From Maricaulis sp034670125 (GTDB taxonomy: Bacteria > Pseudomonadota > Alphaproteobacteria > Caulobacterales > Maricaulaceae): a stretch of DNA of 64,000 nucleotides. How positions within the stretch are numbered: the first letter of the stretch is position 1; every line of letters starts with the position of its first letter. The notes beneath the pieces were generated by a model. It did not search any database, was not told where the DNA came from, and was given only the letters and a program-made list of their open reading frames with translations. Below are positions 43,853-52,732 of this stretch, in pieces. The stretch is from positions 195,322 to 259,321 of the forward strand of contig NZ_JAXMOC010000005.1 of the NCBI RefSeq assembly GCF_034670125.1, read 5' to 3'. A program made the position numbers and the translations under genes.

Positions 43853-43971
43853 TTGTCATCCCCGCTGGATGTCCGGCGAAGGCCGGACGCAAGGCGGGGA
43901 CCAACATGTTGCCATCAGCTAGGTCCCCGACTTTCGCCCCGCCTTCGCTGGGCGTCCATCAGGGATGACAA
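43853..43971 (+). repeat. Family A repeat, copy 7 (forward)
   Basis: TTGTCATCCCCGCTGG start and GGGATGACAA end. Hairpin 2 here reads CGCCCCGC-CTTC-GCTGGGCG, with one C-to-T change giving a G-U pair. It lies in the 319-base gap between two minus-strand genes; the rest of the gap shows no other feature. Confidence 0.88.
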
Positions 43972-43994
43972 CCGGGACGTCAGCTCCCTAACCC

Positions 43995-44891
43995 CTAACT
44001 CGGCACATCACCCCGATCGGCACTCAGCAAGAACGCGAGCGCAGCACCGAAGTCACCGATTTCGATATAATGACTGGCAACGATGTTGCCGTGGCGGTCC
44101 ATCAGCTCGATGCGGGCGGTTTCGCGCGGGTCGCGGGCGGCGAGGGCGTCGGCGGCAGACATCGGGAAATCGAACAGGGTGGCCTGGTCTTCGCCGGCCA
44201 GTGTGGCGGCGGTGCGTCCGGTGTCGCGGCCACTGGCCCAGATCCGGGTCTGGGCAAAGCGGGGCGGGGTCCAGCGGGCCCAGGGCGCGTCGGTCGGGCC
44301 GGCATAGCTGCCGCCCATGGTGGCATCATACAGGGTGGGTTGGCGGTCCATGTCACGCAGCACGAGGATGGCCGATGTGGCGCCCGCACTGCCGGGCAGG
44401 GTGAGGCTGAGCTGGCGTTCGCCCTGGCGGGTGGTAACGCCGATCTTGAGATTGCCCTGGTCCTGCACGATCGACCAGACCGGCATGTCGGGCATGACGC
44501 CGCGGCTGGAGGTCCAGGTGAAGTGGGCGCCGGGGAAATCCATCGCCGGAATCCGCACCCAGCCGACAAAGCCTTCGACGACCCGGTGCTGCAAATCACC
44601 AACGGCCGGGTCATTGCAAGCGATGCCGGCGGCCTGGCGTTGCAGGTCGCGGGTGTAGTCTTCCAGCGCATGCAGGGAGACGCCTTCGCGCAGCAACAGG
44701 CCACGTGCCTGCAGGCGGGCGGCGTCCAGCGCGGTGCGCTGGCTGTGGGTGAACAGGCCGCAGCGGGTGTCGACGGCCATGGCCAGCTGACGCTCACCGA
44801 AAATGGCGGCGGCGGCCTCGTCCGCGGCGGCCGGCGCGGTTGCGCTGACCAGTCCCAGACCGAGACACAGGGTTTTGACAAAGGCGTTCAT
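43995..44891 (-). CDS. Secreted protein of unknown function
   Basis: 298 residues from the ATG at 44891 (GGGAT upstream). A signal peptide ends near ATAPAAADEA. The mature N-terminus is helical (CGLFTHSQRTALDAARLQARGLLL). A beta-rich middle (GWVRIPAMDFPGAHFTWTSSRG) and a C-terminal part with FDFPMSAADALAARDPRETARIELMDRHG follow. Two cysteines in the mature part (RCGLF, ACNDP) could form a disulfide. No family recognised. Preceded, 103 bases away on the same strand, by the BcsB-like gene, possibly the same transcription unit. Confidence 0.7.
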   Translation of the reverse strand: MNAFVKTLCLGLGLVSATAPAAADEAAAAIFGERQLAMAVDTRCGLFTHSQRTALDAARLQARGLLLREGVSLHALEDYTRDLQRQAAGIACNDPAVGDLQHRVVEGFVGWVRIPAMDFPGAHFTWTSSRGVMPDMPVWSIVQDQGNLKIGVTTRQGERQLSLTLPGSAGATSAILVLRDMDRQPTLYDATMGGSYAGPTDAPWARWTPPRFAQTRIWASGRDTGRTAATLAGEDQATLFDFPMSAADALAARDPRETARIELMDRHGNIVASHYIEIGDFGAALAFLLSADRGDVPS

Positions 44892-44993
44892 GACAGATCC
44901 CGCTTGCATGGGTTCTGTCTAGCAGGACGGGTTTGATGCCGCGTGAAGAAGGGTGGTTAATGCTTAGCGAATTCAATCGCTAAGATTGATCGA

Positions 44994-46691
44994 TCAGTCG
45001 TCGACACGGACCTGTTTGCGACGCCCGAAGAAGCCGCGCATCAGCAGCAGGATGGCTGCACCGAACAATACGAAGGCGGCGTCGCGGGTATGGTCGACGG
45101 CAAATTCCTGGACCTGTTCGCTCAGCGTCGGCGCCACAACGGCATAATCCAGAGCGGTGACACCGCGGGCACTCCACACCGCAGCCCGGCCTTCCAGCGC
45201 GGTCCACAGGTTGGAGCGGGCCAGCGAGCGACCGGCCGCCTCGAACGAGGCCTGGTCCGGAGCCGTCAGCGTGGCGATCCAGCGACCCTCATGGGCCTGG
45301 TCGCGGAACAGCGAGGCGACACCGATGCCGACTTCCGTGCCGACGGCCGCGTCCCCGGCGTCCGCATAGGCCGCAGCGGCGAGACGCATCAGGCCCCGCT
45401 GGCCACGCGAGCGTTCGGCGGCGCGCAGGGCGGCCCGAAGCTCAGGCGGTGCATTGCGGTCGACGGCCGGAATCTGGGTCGAGGCCGGTCCGATGACCAG
45501 CAGGTTGTGATTGGCCGGCGCGGATTCGTCGGCATCGCCGTACCAGGCATACAGCCAGGCTTCACCGCTGATCAGGGCGGCACGGGCCAGCACCGACAGG
45601 GCGCCATGACGGTCGGCATCAAAACGGGTCGAGAACTGGACTGCGGTGCGCGACCCCTGGTCGGCACTGAAGGGCAGGCCGCTATCGGCAAAGGTGCGCA
45701 GGTCCGCTTCGGTGTGGACGCTGCGGGCATCGCGGATCTGGCGGGTGCCAAGCCGGGTCGCCGTCATCGCGTCGGCGGCAATGAAGCTGCGGCGATAACC
45801 GACGAAGGACCGCGCCGCCATCAGGCGCGCAGCGGCGGTGGCTTCATCCAGATTGCGGCCGGTGATGACCAGGTGGGGCACGCCGTCATGGCGATAGGCG
45901 ATTTCCGGACCGGCGGAGCGGTCACCCGAGCGCAGGGCCGCCCGGTCTTGTGCGGCGAGGCGGTCATTGTCGGCGATGCGAACAATCAGGTCAGCGCCGT
46001 CGGCCTGGCTGGTGAACAGCGGCACCTGTCCGGCGCGCAGGGCCAGACCCTGGGCCACCAGGGCTTCCAATGTCACGCGCTCACGGCTGATATCGGTGAT
46101 CAGGGCGATGCGGCGCGGTGCCGCGAAATCGGAGGCAAGGGCCGCTTCCAGGGCTTCCAGCGTCTCGATCGGGGCGACCGGCTCGAGCGTCAGGCGCAAT
46201 TGCGAGCGGCGGGCATCGACGATCCAGCCCGAGGCCGGCGTGTCGGTGGAATAGGCAATCTCGAGCGTGTTCGGGCCGGGACGGAAATCGGCGGAGAACA
46301 GGGCGAAACGGGCTTCGATCGGGCGGGCTTGCGGGCGAATGGTGATCGCTTCGCCACCATTGACCGACACATGGATCAGGCCGGCCGTGCCATCGCTGGC
46401 CGGACGGGCCGCAAGACGCAACCAGGCTTGCGAGGTATCGACATGCGGCGGCAGGGAAAAGCGGATTTCGGTGCGTTCGCGCGAGGTGGACAGGATGAAG
46501 GCATCGCCGCCACCATCGAGATCGGCCAGGCTGCGTTCTTCCGTATTGACGGGAATCGCATCACTCGCTTGCACCTCAGTGCCAGCAGCTTGCGCGGTGT
46601 CCGGTGATGATGGCTGTCCCCAAGCCGCCAATGCACCTGACGCAACGATGGCCATAGCGGCGACCGCAGACGACAATACTCGTACAAACAT
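44994..46691 (-). CDS. BcsB-like periplasmic protein with C-terminal membrane anchor
   Basis: 565 residues from the ATG at 46691 (GAGGGAGCG site); the frame extends upstream without a signal peptide. A signal peptide ends near GALAAWGQ. A jelly-roll-like part (TEIRFSLPPHVDTSQAWLRLAARPAS, LIHVSVNGGEAITI, FRPGPNTLEIAYS) is followed by an alpha/beta part. One C-terminal helix (AAFVLFGAAILLLMRGFF) and a basic tail complete it. This layout parallels BcsB, the periplasmic partner of cellulose synthase, though the family assignment is by overall pattern only. No BcsA synthase lies nearby, so it may serve another polysaccharide or be an orphan. Confidence 0.6.
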   Translation of the reverse strand: MFVRVLSSAVAAMAIVASGALAAWGQPSSPDTAQAAGTEVQASDAIPVNTEERSLADLDGGGDAFILSTSRERTEIRFSLPPHVDTSQAWLRLAARPASDGTAGLIHVSVNGGEAITIRPQARPIEARFALFSADFRPGPNTLEIAYSTDTPASGWIVDARRSQLRLTLEPVAPIETLEALEAALASDFAAPRRIALITDISRERVTLEALVAQGLALRAGQVPLFTSQADGADLIVRIADNDRLAAQDRAALRSGDRSAGPEIAYRHDGVPHLVITGRNLDEATAAARLMAARSFVGYRRSFIAADAMTATRLGTRQIRDARSVHTEADLRTFADSGLPFSADQGSRTAVQFSTRFDADRHGALSVLARAALISGEAWLYAWYGDADESAPANHNLLVIGPASTQIPAVDRNAPPELRAALRAAERSRGQRGLMRLAAAAYADAGDAAVGTEVGIGVASLFRDQAHEGRWIATLTAPDQASFEAAGRSLARSNLWTALEGRAAVWSARGVTALDYAVVAPTLSEQVQEFAVDHTRDAAFVLFGAAILLLMRGFFGRRKQVRVDD

Positions 46692-46748
46692 GAAACGCTC
46701 CCTCACCCGTTTACAAACTATTAAGCAATTGGGCGGCCAGCAATCGAA

Positions 46749-47087
46749 ATGAGTGTGCTGAAGACGAAATTCTGGGTAGAGGCCTTGATTCGCAGGGCTG
46801 AATTGGGGTTGGCGGCGGTTTATGTGATTCGCCGCGGAGACGAAGATGCCGGGGCTGTGCTCGTAAAGGTAGTGGTCGACCGGTCCCTGGCACAGCTTTA
46901 TGTCCCGGCACGGGACGATCAGGGAGAGCGCGTCTGGTCGCGTCGCCCGGAGACCGATGAGGCCAGTCTGGATGCGTGGTGCCACAAGCGGATCGACCAG
47001 GATCCGGATCTGTGGGTGATCGAGATCGAAGACCGGCAGGGTCGGCATTTTCTGACCGAACCGGTCGAATTGCCGCGTCCGAAGTAG
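46749..47087 (+). CDS. DUF1491 family protein
   Basis: 112 residues. KTKFWVEALIRRAELGLAAVYVIRRGDEDAGAVLVKV is the DUF1491 N-terminal pattern, and RRPETDEASLDAWCHKRIDQDPDLWVIEIEDRQGRHF its C-terminal end. These small cytosolic proteins are nearly confined to alphaproteobacteria and have no known function. It is divergent from the BcsB-like gene with 57 bases between the starts, so the two promoters must overlap. Confidence 0.85.
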   Translation: MSVLKTKFWVEALIRRAELGLAAVYVIRRGDEDAGAVLVKVVVDRSLAQLYVPARDDQGERVWSRRPETDEASLDAWCHKRIDQDPDLWVIEIEDRQGRHFLTEPVELPRPK

Positions 47088-47152
47088 CCAATCCTTAACG
47101 GGACTGCGCTAAGGTCTTATCCACATACCGCTCAACTAGCTCCGAGATCGTC

Positions 47153-47542
47153 ATGTTGTTTCTGTTCAACGATGTCGTTTTCGACCTGGGTGACCTGAAG
47201 TCGACCTTGCAATCCGAACAGCTGCCGCTGTCGCCCGCCCAGATCGAATCCCTGACCGCAGCCCAGCTCAACACCCTGGTGCGGGAAGCCGTATTCGCCA
47301 ACCCTGACATTGCCAACAGCCGCCCCGACCAGGTGCAATACCTGATGGCCCTGATCAGCGTCGTCGCGCCGGGCGCGAACGCCTTGCTGGCGTTGTGCGC
47401 TGCCGATGCGGACAGCCCCGCCGCCGTCGGCCTTCGCTATGCCAATGTGTCCATCACCACGCTGGCCTCGTTATGGCGCGACCAGCAGGAGGGCCATCTG
47501 ACGGCCAACCAGATCAATGACCAGGTCTGGCTTGCCGCGTGA
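47153..47542 (+). CDS. Hypothetical protein
   Basis: 129 residues. The ATG at 47153 has GAG-type spacing upstream (CTCCGAGATCGTC). It is a mostly helical, acidic protein without signal peptide (LSPAQIESLTAAQLNTLVREAVFANPDIANS, LRYANVSITTLASLWRDQQEG). No motif recognised. It lies 65 bases after the DUF1491 gene and 64 bases before prfC, all on one strand. Confidence 0.65.
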   Translation: MLFLFNDVVFDLGDLKSTLQSEQLPLSPAQIESLTAAQLNTLVREAVFANPDIANSRPDQVQYLMALISVVAPGANALLALCAADADSPAAVGLRYANVSITTLASLWRDQQEGHLTANQINDQVWLAA

Positions 47543-47606
47543 GGTGGCTTGCCTAGCGGGGCGGTAACAGGGTAACCGGTCGGCTTGCATCACCTGTGAG
47601 CCCATC

Positions 47607-49214
47607 ATGACGACCCCGACCCCAGACGCTCCGGAATGGGCGCGCCGCCGCTCTTTCGCGATCATCTCCCACCCCGATGCCGGTAAAACGACGCTGACCG
47701 AGACCCTGTTGCTGTCTGCGGGCGCGATCCGGCTGGCCGGCCAGGTGCGGGCGCGCGGCGAAAACCGCCGCACCCAGTCGGACTGGATGAAGATCGAGCA
47801 GGAGCGCGGCATCTCGGTCTCCGCCTCGGTGATGACGTTCGAACACCGGGCGCTGTTGTTCAACCTGCTCGATACGCCCGGCCACGAGGACTTCTCCGAG
47901 GACACCTATCGAACGCTGACGGCGGCTGACAGTGCGATCATGGTGCTCGATGCGGCCAAGGGTGTGGAGCCGCGGACCCTGAAGCTGGTCGAGGTCTGTC
48001 GCCTGCGTGACATTCCGATTGTCACCTTCATCAACAAGATGGACCGAGAAGCGCTGGACCCGGTCGACCTCCTGGAGGATATCCAGGACAAGCTGGCCCT
48101 CGACACCGTGCCGATGCAGTGGCCGTCCGGTTCGGGCAATCGTTTCAAGGGCGTGCTCGACCTGAAAACGCGCGAACTGGTCGGCTATCAAAAACCCTCC
48201 GACGATCGCGACCCGACCGAAGCCAGCCCGCGCTGGGCGCTGGAGGGTGACGAGATCCTCGACCACATCTCCGCCGAGGAACAGGCCGAACTCGACGAGG
48301 GCGCCGAGGTGGCGTCCGAGCTCTGCCCGGCCTTCAAGATGCAGAGTTTCCTGGAAGGCCACATGACGCCGGTCTTCTTCGGCTCGGCCTTGCGCGGTTT
48401 CGGCGTGCGCGAGCTGCTGGACGGTCTGGCCGACATCATTCCGGGTCCGGCCTCGATGCCGGCGATCAAGAATGGCCAGGCCGTGGAGCTGGAGCCGGGC
48501 GGCAAGGAAGTCGCCGGCTTCGTGTTCAAGGTGCAGGCCAATATGGACCCCAACCATCGCGACCGGGTCGCCTTCGTGCGGCTGTGTTCCGGCGTCTTCA
48601 AACGCGGCATGAAGCTGAAGACCGAGGCCGGCAAGCAGCTGACCGTGTCTTCGCCCATCCTGTTCTTTGCCCAGGACCGCGAGATCGCCGACGAGGCCTT
48701 TGCCGGCGACGTGATGGGCGTGCCCAATCACGGGACCTTGCGGGTCGGTGACAGCCTGTCGGAGACCGGCAAGCTGCGTTTTTCGGGCATTCCCAACTTT
48801 GCCCCGGAAATCCTGCGTCGCGCCCGCCTGGCCGATCCGCTGAAAGCCAAGCACCTGAAAAAGGCGCTGGAAAGCCTGGCCGAGGAGGGCGTGACCCAGC
48901 TCTTCCGCCCCACCTTGGGCGGCGACTTCATTGTCGGTGCCGTCGGGGCGCTGCAGATCGATGTGATGCGCGAGCGTGTGGCGGCCGAATACGGGCTCGA
49001 GGTCGATTTCGAACCGGCGCCCTACGAGACCGCCCGCTGGCTCAGCGGCGATCGCGCCAAGATCGAGGCCTTTGCCGACCGCCACAAATCGGCAATGGCC
49101 GAGGACATCAATGGCGATGCGGTCTTCCTCGCCAAATCGGCCTGGGAAGTCTCCTATTCGGAAGAGAAATTCCCCGACCTGACCTTCCACCGTGCCAAGG
49201 AGCGTTCGGCATGA
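47607..49214 (+). CDS. prfC: Peptide chain release factor 3
   Basis: 535 residues, the usual RF3 length. GTPase motifs are intact: SHPDAGKTTLTE (G1, residues 21-32), DTPGHEDFSEDTYRTL (G3) and NKMDR (G4). The RF3-specific stretches RTQSDWMKIEQERGISVSASVM and the domain II/III sequences (FPDLTFHRAKE at the end) fit. RF3 is a translational GTPase that removes RF1 and RF2 from ribosomes after termination. The stop overlaps the start of the MscS gene by 4 bases. Confidence 0.97.
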   Translation: MTTPTPDAPEWARRRSFAIISHPDAGKTTLTETLLLSAGAIRLAGQVRARGENRRTQSDWMKIEQERGISVSASVMTFEHRALLFNLLDTPGHEDFSEDTYRTLTAADSAIMVLDAAKGVEPRTLKLVEVCRLRDIPIVTFINKMDREALDPVDLLEDIQDKLALDTVPMQWPSGSGNRFKGVLDLKTRELVGYQKPSDDRDPTEASPRWALEGDEILDHISAEEQAELDEGAEVASELCPAFKMQSFLEGHMTPVFFGSALRGFGVRELLDGLADIIPGPASMPAIKNGQAVELEPGGKEVAGFVFKVQANMDPNHRDRVAFVRLCSGVFKRGMKLKTEAGKQLTVSSPILFFAQDREIADEAFAGDVMGVPNHGTLRVGDSLSETGKLRFSGIPNFAPEILRRARLADPLKAKHLKKALESLAEEGVTQLFRPTLGGDFIVGAVGALQIDVMRERVAAEYGLEVDFEPAPYETARWLSGDRAKIEAFADRHKSAMAEDINGDAVFLAKSAWEVSYSEEKFPDLTFHRAKERSA

Positions 49215-50419
49215 CGGGTTCCGCCGCCGCAAACTCACCCTCCACCGTCGACAGTGTGACCGGCCAGGCCAGTGAGCTGTGGGCCATTGCCCTCGATGTC
49301 TGGAACACCTCATTCCTCGGTGTCAGCATCGGTCAGGGCCTGTTGGCGATGACCCTTGTCCTGATCGGCTTTGTCGCCCGGGGCATGATCGCGCGCTGGC
49401 TGGTCGGGGCATTGAAACGGCTGGCCGCGAAGACTGAAACCGGTTTCGACGATGCCGTCGTCGACGCGATTGCCGGGCCGATGAAACTGGTCCCGGTGAT
49501 CATTTCGCTCTTCTTCGCGCTGAACATCCTGCAGATCGGGGCAGAAGGCGCTGTCCGCGGTCACCAATTCGTCCAGTCGCTCGTGGTGATCGCCCTGTTC
49601 TGGGCCCTTCACAATGCGGTCGGACCGCTCTCGCACGCCCTCAAGGGCCTTCGCAATGCCCTGACCCCGGTGATGATCGACTGGATGACCAAGGCGCTGC
49701 GCATCGTCTTCATCATTGTCGGCGCCGCAGCGGTGCTGCAGGTCTGGGACATTCCGGTTGCCGGCATTGTCGCCGGTCTGGGCCTGTTCGGCGTCGCCAT
49801 CGGCCTGGGCGCCCAGGACCTGTTCAAGAACCTGATCGCCGGCATCCTGATCCTGACGGAAAAGCGCTTCCTGCCGGGTGACTGGGTGAAGGTGGACGGG
49901 ATCGTCGAAGGCACGGTCGAGGAGATCAATTTCCGCTCCACCGTGGTGCGCCGTTTCGACAAGGGGCCGGTCTATGTCCCCAACTCCAAACTGTCCGACA
50001 ATGCGGTCACCAATTTCTCCCGCATGACCCATCGCCGTACCTACTGGATCATCGGCGTGCGCTATGATGCGACCGCCGGGCAGCTGCGCGAGATCCGCGA
50101 CAAGGTGCTGGGCTATGTCGAAAGCCATCCGGACTACGCCCAGGCGCCGGACGTCTCGACCTTCATGCGGGTCGACAGTTTCGGCCCGTCCTCGATCGAT
50201 TTCATGCTGTATTGCTTCACCAAGACCACAAACTGGGGTGAATGGTTGCGCCTGAAGGAGGAGCTCGCCTTCTTCATCAAGGAAACCGTCGAAGCCGCCG
50301 GCACTGAGTTCGCCTTCCCCTCGACCAGCGTCTATGTGGAAAGCGGCGCCGAGGTTTTCTCTCCGCCGGGTGATGATGGGGGCAAGGCTGTGTTGGCCAG
50401 TGAGGCGGGCAAGGGCTGA
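49211..50419 (+). CDS. Mechanosensitive ion channel, MscS family
   Basis: 402 residues. Membrane helices near 38-57, 90-110, 115-135 and 148-170 are followed by the pore helix, IPVAGIVAGLGLFGVAIGLGAQDLFKNLIAG. This has the Gly/Ala pattern and AQD-x-x-x-N motif of MscS TM3. The beta domain (GDWVKVDGIVEGTVEEINFRSTVVR, VYVPNSKLSDNAVTNFSR) and the alpha/beta vestibule complete it. It should open under membrane tension and protect from osmotic downshock. Longer than E. coli MscS (286) by extra N-terminal helices. Translationally coupled to prfC. Confidence 0.93.
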   Translation: MTGSAAANSPSTVDSVTGQASELWAIALDVWNTSFLGVSIGQGLLAMTLVLIGFVARGMIARWLVGALKRLAAKTETGFDDAVVDAIAGPMKLVPVIISLFFALNILQIGAEGAVRGHQFVQSLVVIALFWALHNAVGPLSHALKGLRNALTPVMIDWMTKALRIVFIIVGAAAVLQVWDIPVAGIVAGLGLFGVAIGLGAQDLFKNLIAGILILTEKRFLPGDWVKVDGIVEGTVEEINFRSTVVRRFDKGPVYVPNSKLSDNAVTNFSRMTHRRTYWIIGVRYDATAGQLREIRDKVLGYVESHPDYAQAPDVSTFMRVDSFGPSSIDFMLYCFTKTTNWGEWLRLKEELAFFIKETVEAAGTEFAFPSTSVYVESGAEVFSPPGDDGGKAVLASEAGKG

Positions 50420-50443
50420 CCGGGCCGCCGACGGCTCCGATGA

Positions 50444-50563
50444 TTGTCATCCCCGCTGAATGTCCGGCGCAGGCCGGACGCAAGGCGGGGACCCATGTGA
50501 TTGCAGGAAGCTAGGTCCCTGACTTTCGCCCCGCCTCCGCGGGGCGTCCATCAGGGATGACAA
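50444..50563 (+). repeat. Family A repeat, copy 8 (forward)
   Basis: TTGTCATCCCCGCTGAATGT start, GGGATGACAA end. Hairpin 1 is GTCCGGC-GCAG-GCCGGAC and hairpin 2 CGCCCCGC-CTCC-GCGGGGCG. It lies between convergent genes (MscS and the unknown gene ending at 50579). Confidence 0.9.
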
Positions 50564-50578
50564 GGTATTGGGGCGGCT

Positions 50579-51031
50579 TTACGCCTTCGGCAACAAACCC
50601 GCCCGGCGTCTCAGCGTCTGCGCAATCCCGGCATTGAGTTGCCAGTCCAGATCCGACACCACGTCCGGTATCGCGCCCCAGGCCTCCAAGAAGGTCGACC
50701 GGGCGGCGCATAATTGCTGATGCAGGGTCTGGCAGGCCAGGTCATCGGGATCGAGTCCCTCCGCCAAGGCCCAGCTCGCCGCGTCACCGGCATCCGCAAT
50801 CTCGCCAAACCCGCGCCCGATCAGGACAATCGCCAGCAAGGCGTCATGCGTGCCCAGATCGCCATACTCGTCAAACACGGTGATGCGAAGCGGCGGCAGG
50901 GCCTCGCTGTGAACGAGGATATCAACGGCGTCGCTGTGAAGGATGGCAAAGTCGGAGGGGGCGACCTCCAGCCGCACGTCGGTCCGGGCGAGCCAGGTTG
51001 CAAGCTGGGTGATGGCGGGGTCGCTGGTCAT
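50579..51031 (-). CDS. Hypothetical protein
   Basis: 150 residues, acidic, no signal peptide. Segments such as LATWLARTDVRLEVAPSDFAILHSD, FDEYGDLGTHDALLAIVLIG and AARSTFLEAWGAIPDVV suggest an alpha/beta fold of unknown family. The start lacks a clear ribosome site. It lies 114 bases beyond the DUF2336 gene in the same direction. Confidence 0.6.
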   Translation of the reverse strand: MTSDPAITQLATWLARTDVRLEVAPSDFAILHSDAVDILVHSEALPPLRITVFDEYGDLGTHDALLAIVLIGRGFGEIADAGDAASWALAEGLDPDDLACQTLHQQLCAARSTFLEAWGAIPDVVSDLDWQLNAGIAQTLRRRAGLLPKA

Positions 51032-51144
51032 GGCGGGGAGACTGGCATCATGGAGACGGGCGCGAAAGGCGACGCAGATTGTCCCGGTCCCTGGCTTGTT
51101 TCCTTCTCCCTTGGGAGAGGGAAGTTGTCACGGATGCGCAAGCA

Positions 51145-52227
51145 TCAGGCCGCCATGTCTCTCCGCATGCGCCAGAAGCGCATGGCCCGGGCCGCGTCGT
51201 CGGCGGTGATACGGTCGTAGAGCTCGCCGAGTTCGCGGGCGTCGCGGAAGGCGTCTTCGGAATTCTTGTGGCGCAGCACGGCGAGGGTGACGAAAAGGGC
51301 CTTGTCGAAGCCGGCTGACTTGCAGATCAGGGCCAGCGGATCGATGCTGGCCTGCTCCAGGGCGCGCTTGGCGGCGATGTAGTCGACGCCGCTCATCTCG
51401 GCAAAGGCGACGTGGCAGCGCACATGTTGGCCCTCACGCAACAGCCGGGCCAGCAGGCCGCCATCCAGCTGCTTGCGCATGGCCATCGAGCGCACGAATT
51501 TCTCGGCTTCCTCGACCGCCTTGTCCTGTTGCATGCGGGCGGCGAGGCGGGCCTTGGAGACGGCCATCGCCTGATCGATGATGTCCGGGTCGACGCTGTC
51601 GAAACGGTCCATGATGTGCTCACGCAGGTGATTGCGCACGGTCAGCATCATGTCGGCGAGAATGTCGTTGGGTGTGTCCTCGCGCTTGACCAGCGGCGCC
51701 TGCAGGACTTCCGAGCTTTCGGCCCGTTCGGACACGGTTTCATAGGTTTGCCGCGACAGGCGGGCGCCGTCATTGGAGATCAGGGTGGCGACCGTCTCAT
51801 CGTCGCCGCGGCGCACGATGGTGTCGGACAGGCGTTCGGAAACTTCCTCCCGGCTGGACATGGCCTTGAGGTGATCCTGGCCGCTTCTTTCGGCGATCGA
51901 CAGCAGGTCATCCTCGGACAGGACAGAGGATTGCGACAGCATCGGGCCGGCGACCTCGATCGCGTCCTGGGCCAGTTTCAGGACCAGGCCGCGCGGTGCC
52001 AGCGATGTACCGGCGAAGCGTTTGGACAATTCCTCGCGTGCATCCACGGCGGTTTGTTCGGCGAGGGCCGAGAGGACGTCGTCGAAGCGGCCTGACACAG
52101 CGGTGTCGCGCTCCGGTGTTTCCTCGAAGAAGAGATCGGTCACCTCGCGCAACAGAGTCCGGCGCCGGTCACTCGATTTCTCGCGCGCCAGATCGACCAG
52201 GTTGTTGAGCTTGCTGATGACCGCCAT
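51145..52227 (-). CDS. DUF2336 domain protein (second in window)
   Basis: 360 residues from the ATG at 52227 with GGAG upstream. DUF2336 features: LVDLAREKSSDRRRTLLREVTDLFFEETPER at the N-terminus, GRFDDVLSALAEQTAVDAREELSKRF, and helical repeats (EDDLLSIAERSGQDHLKAMSSREEVSERLSD). The C-terminus is ALICKSAGFDKALFVTLAVLR, DARELGELYDRITADDAARAMRFW. It is cytosolic and all-helical. Compared with the 21856 protein it aligns in the C-terminal half. Preceded by a 118-base gap to the PAN-domain gene. Confidence 0.8.
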   Translation of the reverse strand: MAVISKLNNLVDLAREKSSDRRRTLLREVTDLFFEETPERDTAVSGRFDDVLSALAEQTAVDAREELSKRFAGTSLAPRGLVLKLAQDAIEVAGPMLSQSSVLSEDDLLSIAERSGQDHLKAMSSREEVSERLSDTIVRRGDDETVATLISNDGARLSRQTYETVSERAESSEVLQAPLVKREDTPNDILADMMLTVRNHLREHIMDRFDSVDPDIIDQAMAVSKARLAARMQQDKAVEEAEKFVRSMAMRKQLDGGLLARLLREGQHVRCHVAFAEMSGVDYIAAKRALEQASIDPLALICKSAGFDKALFVTLAVLRHKNSEDAFRDARELGELYDRITADDAARAMRFWRMRRDMAA

Positions 52228-52345
52228 GTCGGACTCCAAACGGGACTGGATTGCAGTGTGCCCGTCGCAGGTAAAAAAACCGTACGCCGGTTGGATCAAA
52301 TTTTTCCGGTCGGCCGACAGGGTCGGGCTGCCCGGGCGGGGCCGG

Positions 52346-52732
52346 TCAATGCGGCCTGTCCGCGCTGGCCCTCAAACCCGGGATTTCACGGGCGCTGGCC
52401 GGTCGTTCGGCGGCCGCTTCGATGTGGTCGGCGAGGGCGCGCGACAGGCCGGTGACCTGGCCCGGTGCGTGGTAGGGGGTCGGGGCGGCGGACAGCAGGG
52501 CGCAGCCCGGTTGCGAGCCGGTCAGTTCGGCCCGTGTCCACACCCAGGACCGGCACTGGATGTCCGCATCACACAGTGCCGAACAGGCGTCCGGCGTCAG
52601 GTTCTCGAGCACCAGGCGCTGATAGACGGCGCCGCGCCGCGCATGGCCTTCCAGAACGTCGTCGGCAAGGGCGGGGGAGGTGGCCGCGAGGCTGGCAAGG
52701 CACCCTATCGCCAGGGCCCGCAGCGGGATCAT
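52346..52732 (-). CDS. Secreted PAN/Apple-like domain protein
   Basis: 128 residues with signal peptide (MIPLRALAIGCLASLAATSPALA). The mature part resembles a PAN/Apple module: RGAVYQRLVLENLTPDACSALCDADIQCRSWVWTR, then PGCALLSAAPTPYHAPGQVTGL. The cysteine spacing and C-x-x-x-C-x-x-x-x-x-C-x-x-W pattern fit that module, which binds proteins or carbohydrates outside the cytosol. The start overlaps the stop of the upstream GGDEF-EAL gene by 4 bases, suggesting a functional or at least translational link with c-di-GMP control. Confidence 0.75.
   Translation of the reverse strand: MIPLRALAIGCLASLAATSPALADDVLEGHARRGAVYQRLVLENLTPDACSALCDADIQCRSWVWTRAELTGSQPGCALLSAAPTPYHAPGQVTGLSRALADHIEAAAERPASAREIPGLRASADRPH

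Noticed and set aside
44963..44984. Hairpin CTTAGCGA-ATTCAA-TCGCTAAG as a terminator of the BcsB-like gene
   Set aside because: The 8-bp stem is perfect but has no U-rich tail on either strand, so it could be an operator or chance; not listed as a feature.
35640..47110. TTAA-containing sites (for example near 35655, 36845, 44957 and 47096) as CtrA-binding boxes
   Set aside because: None shows the full TTAA-N7-TTAA pattern with correct spacing, so single TTAA words were not called.
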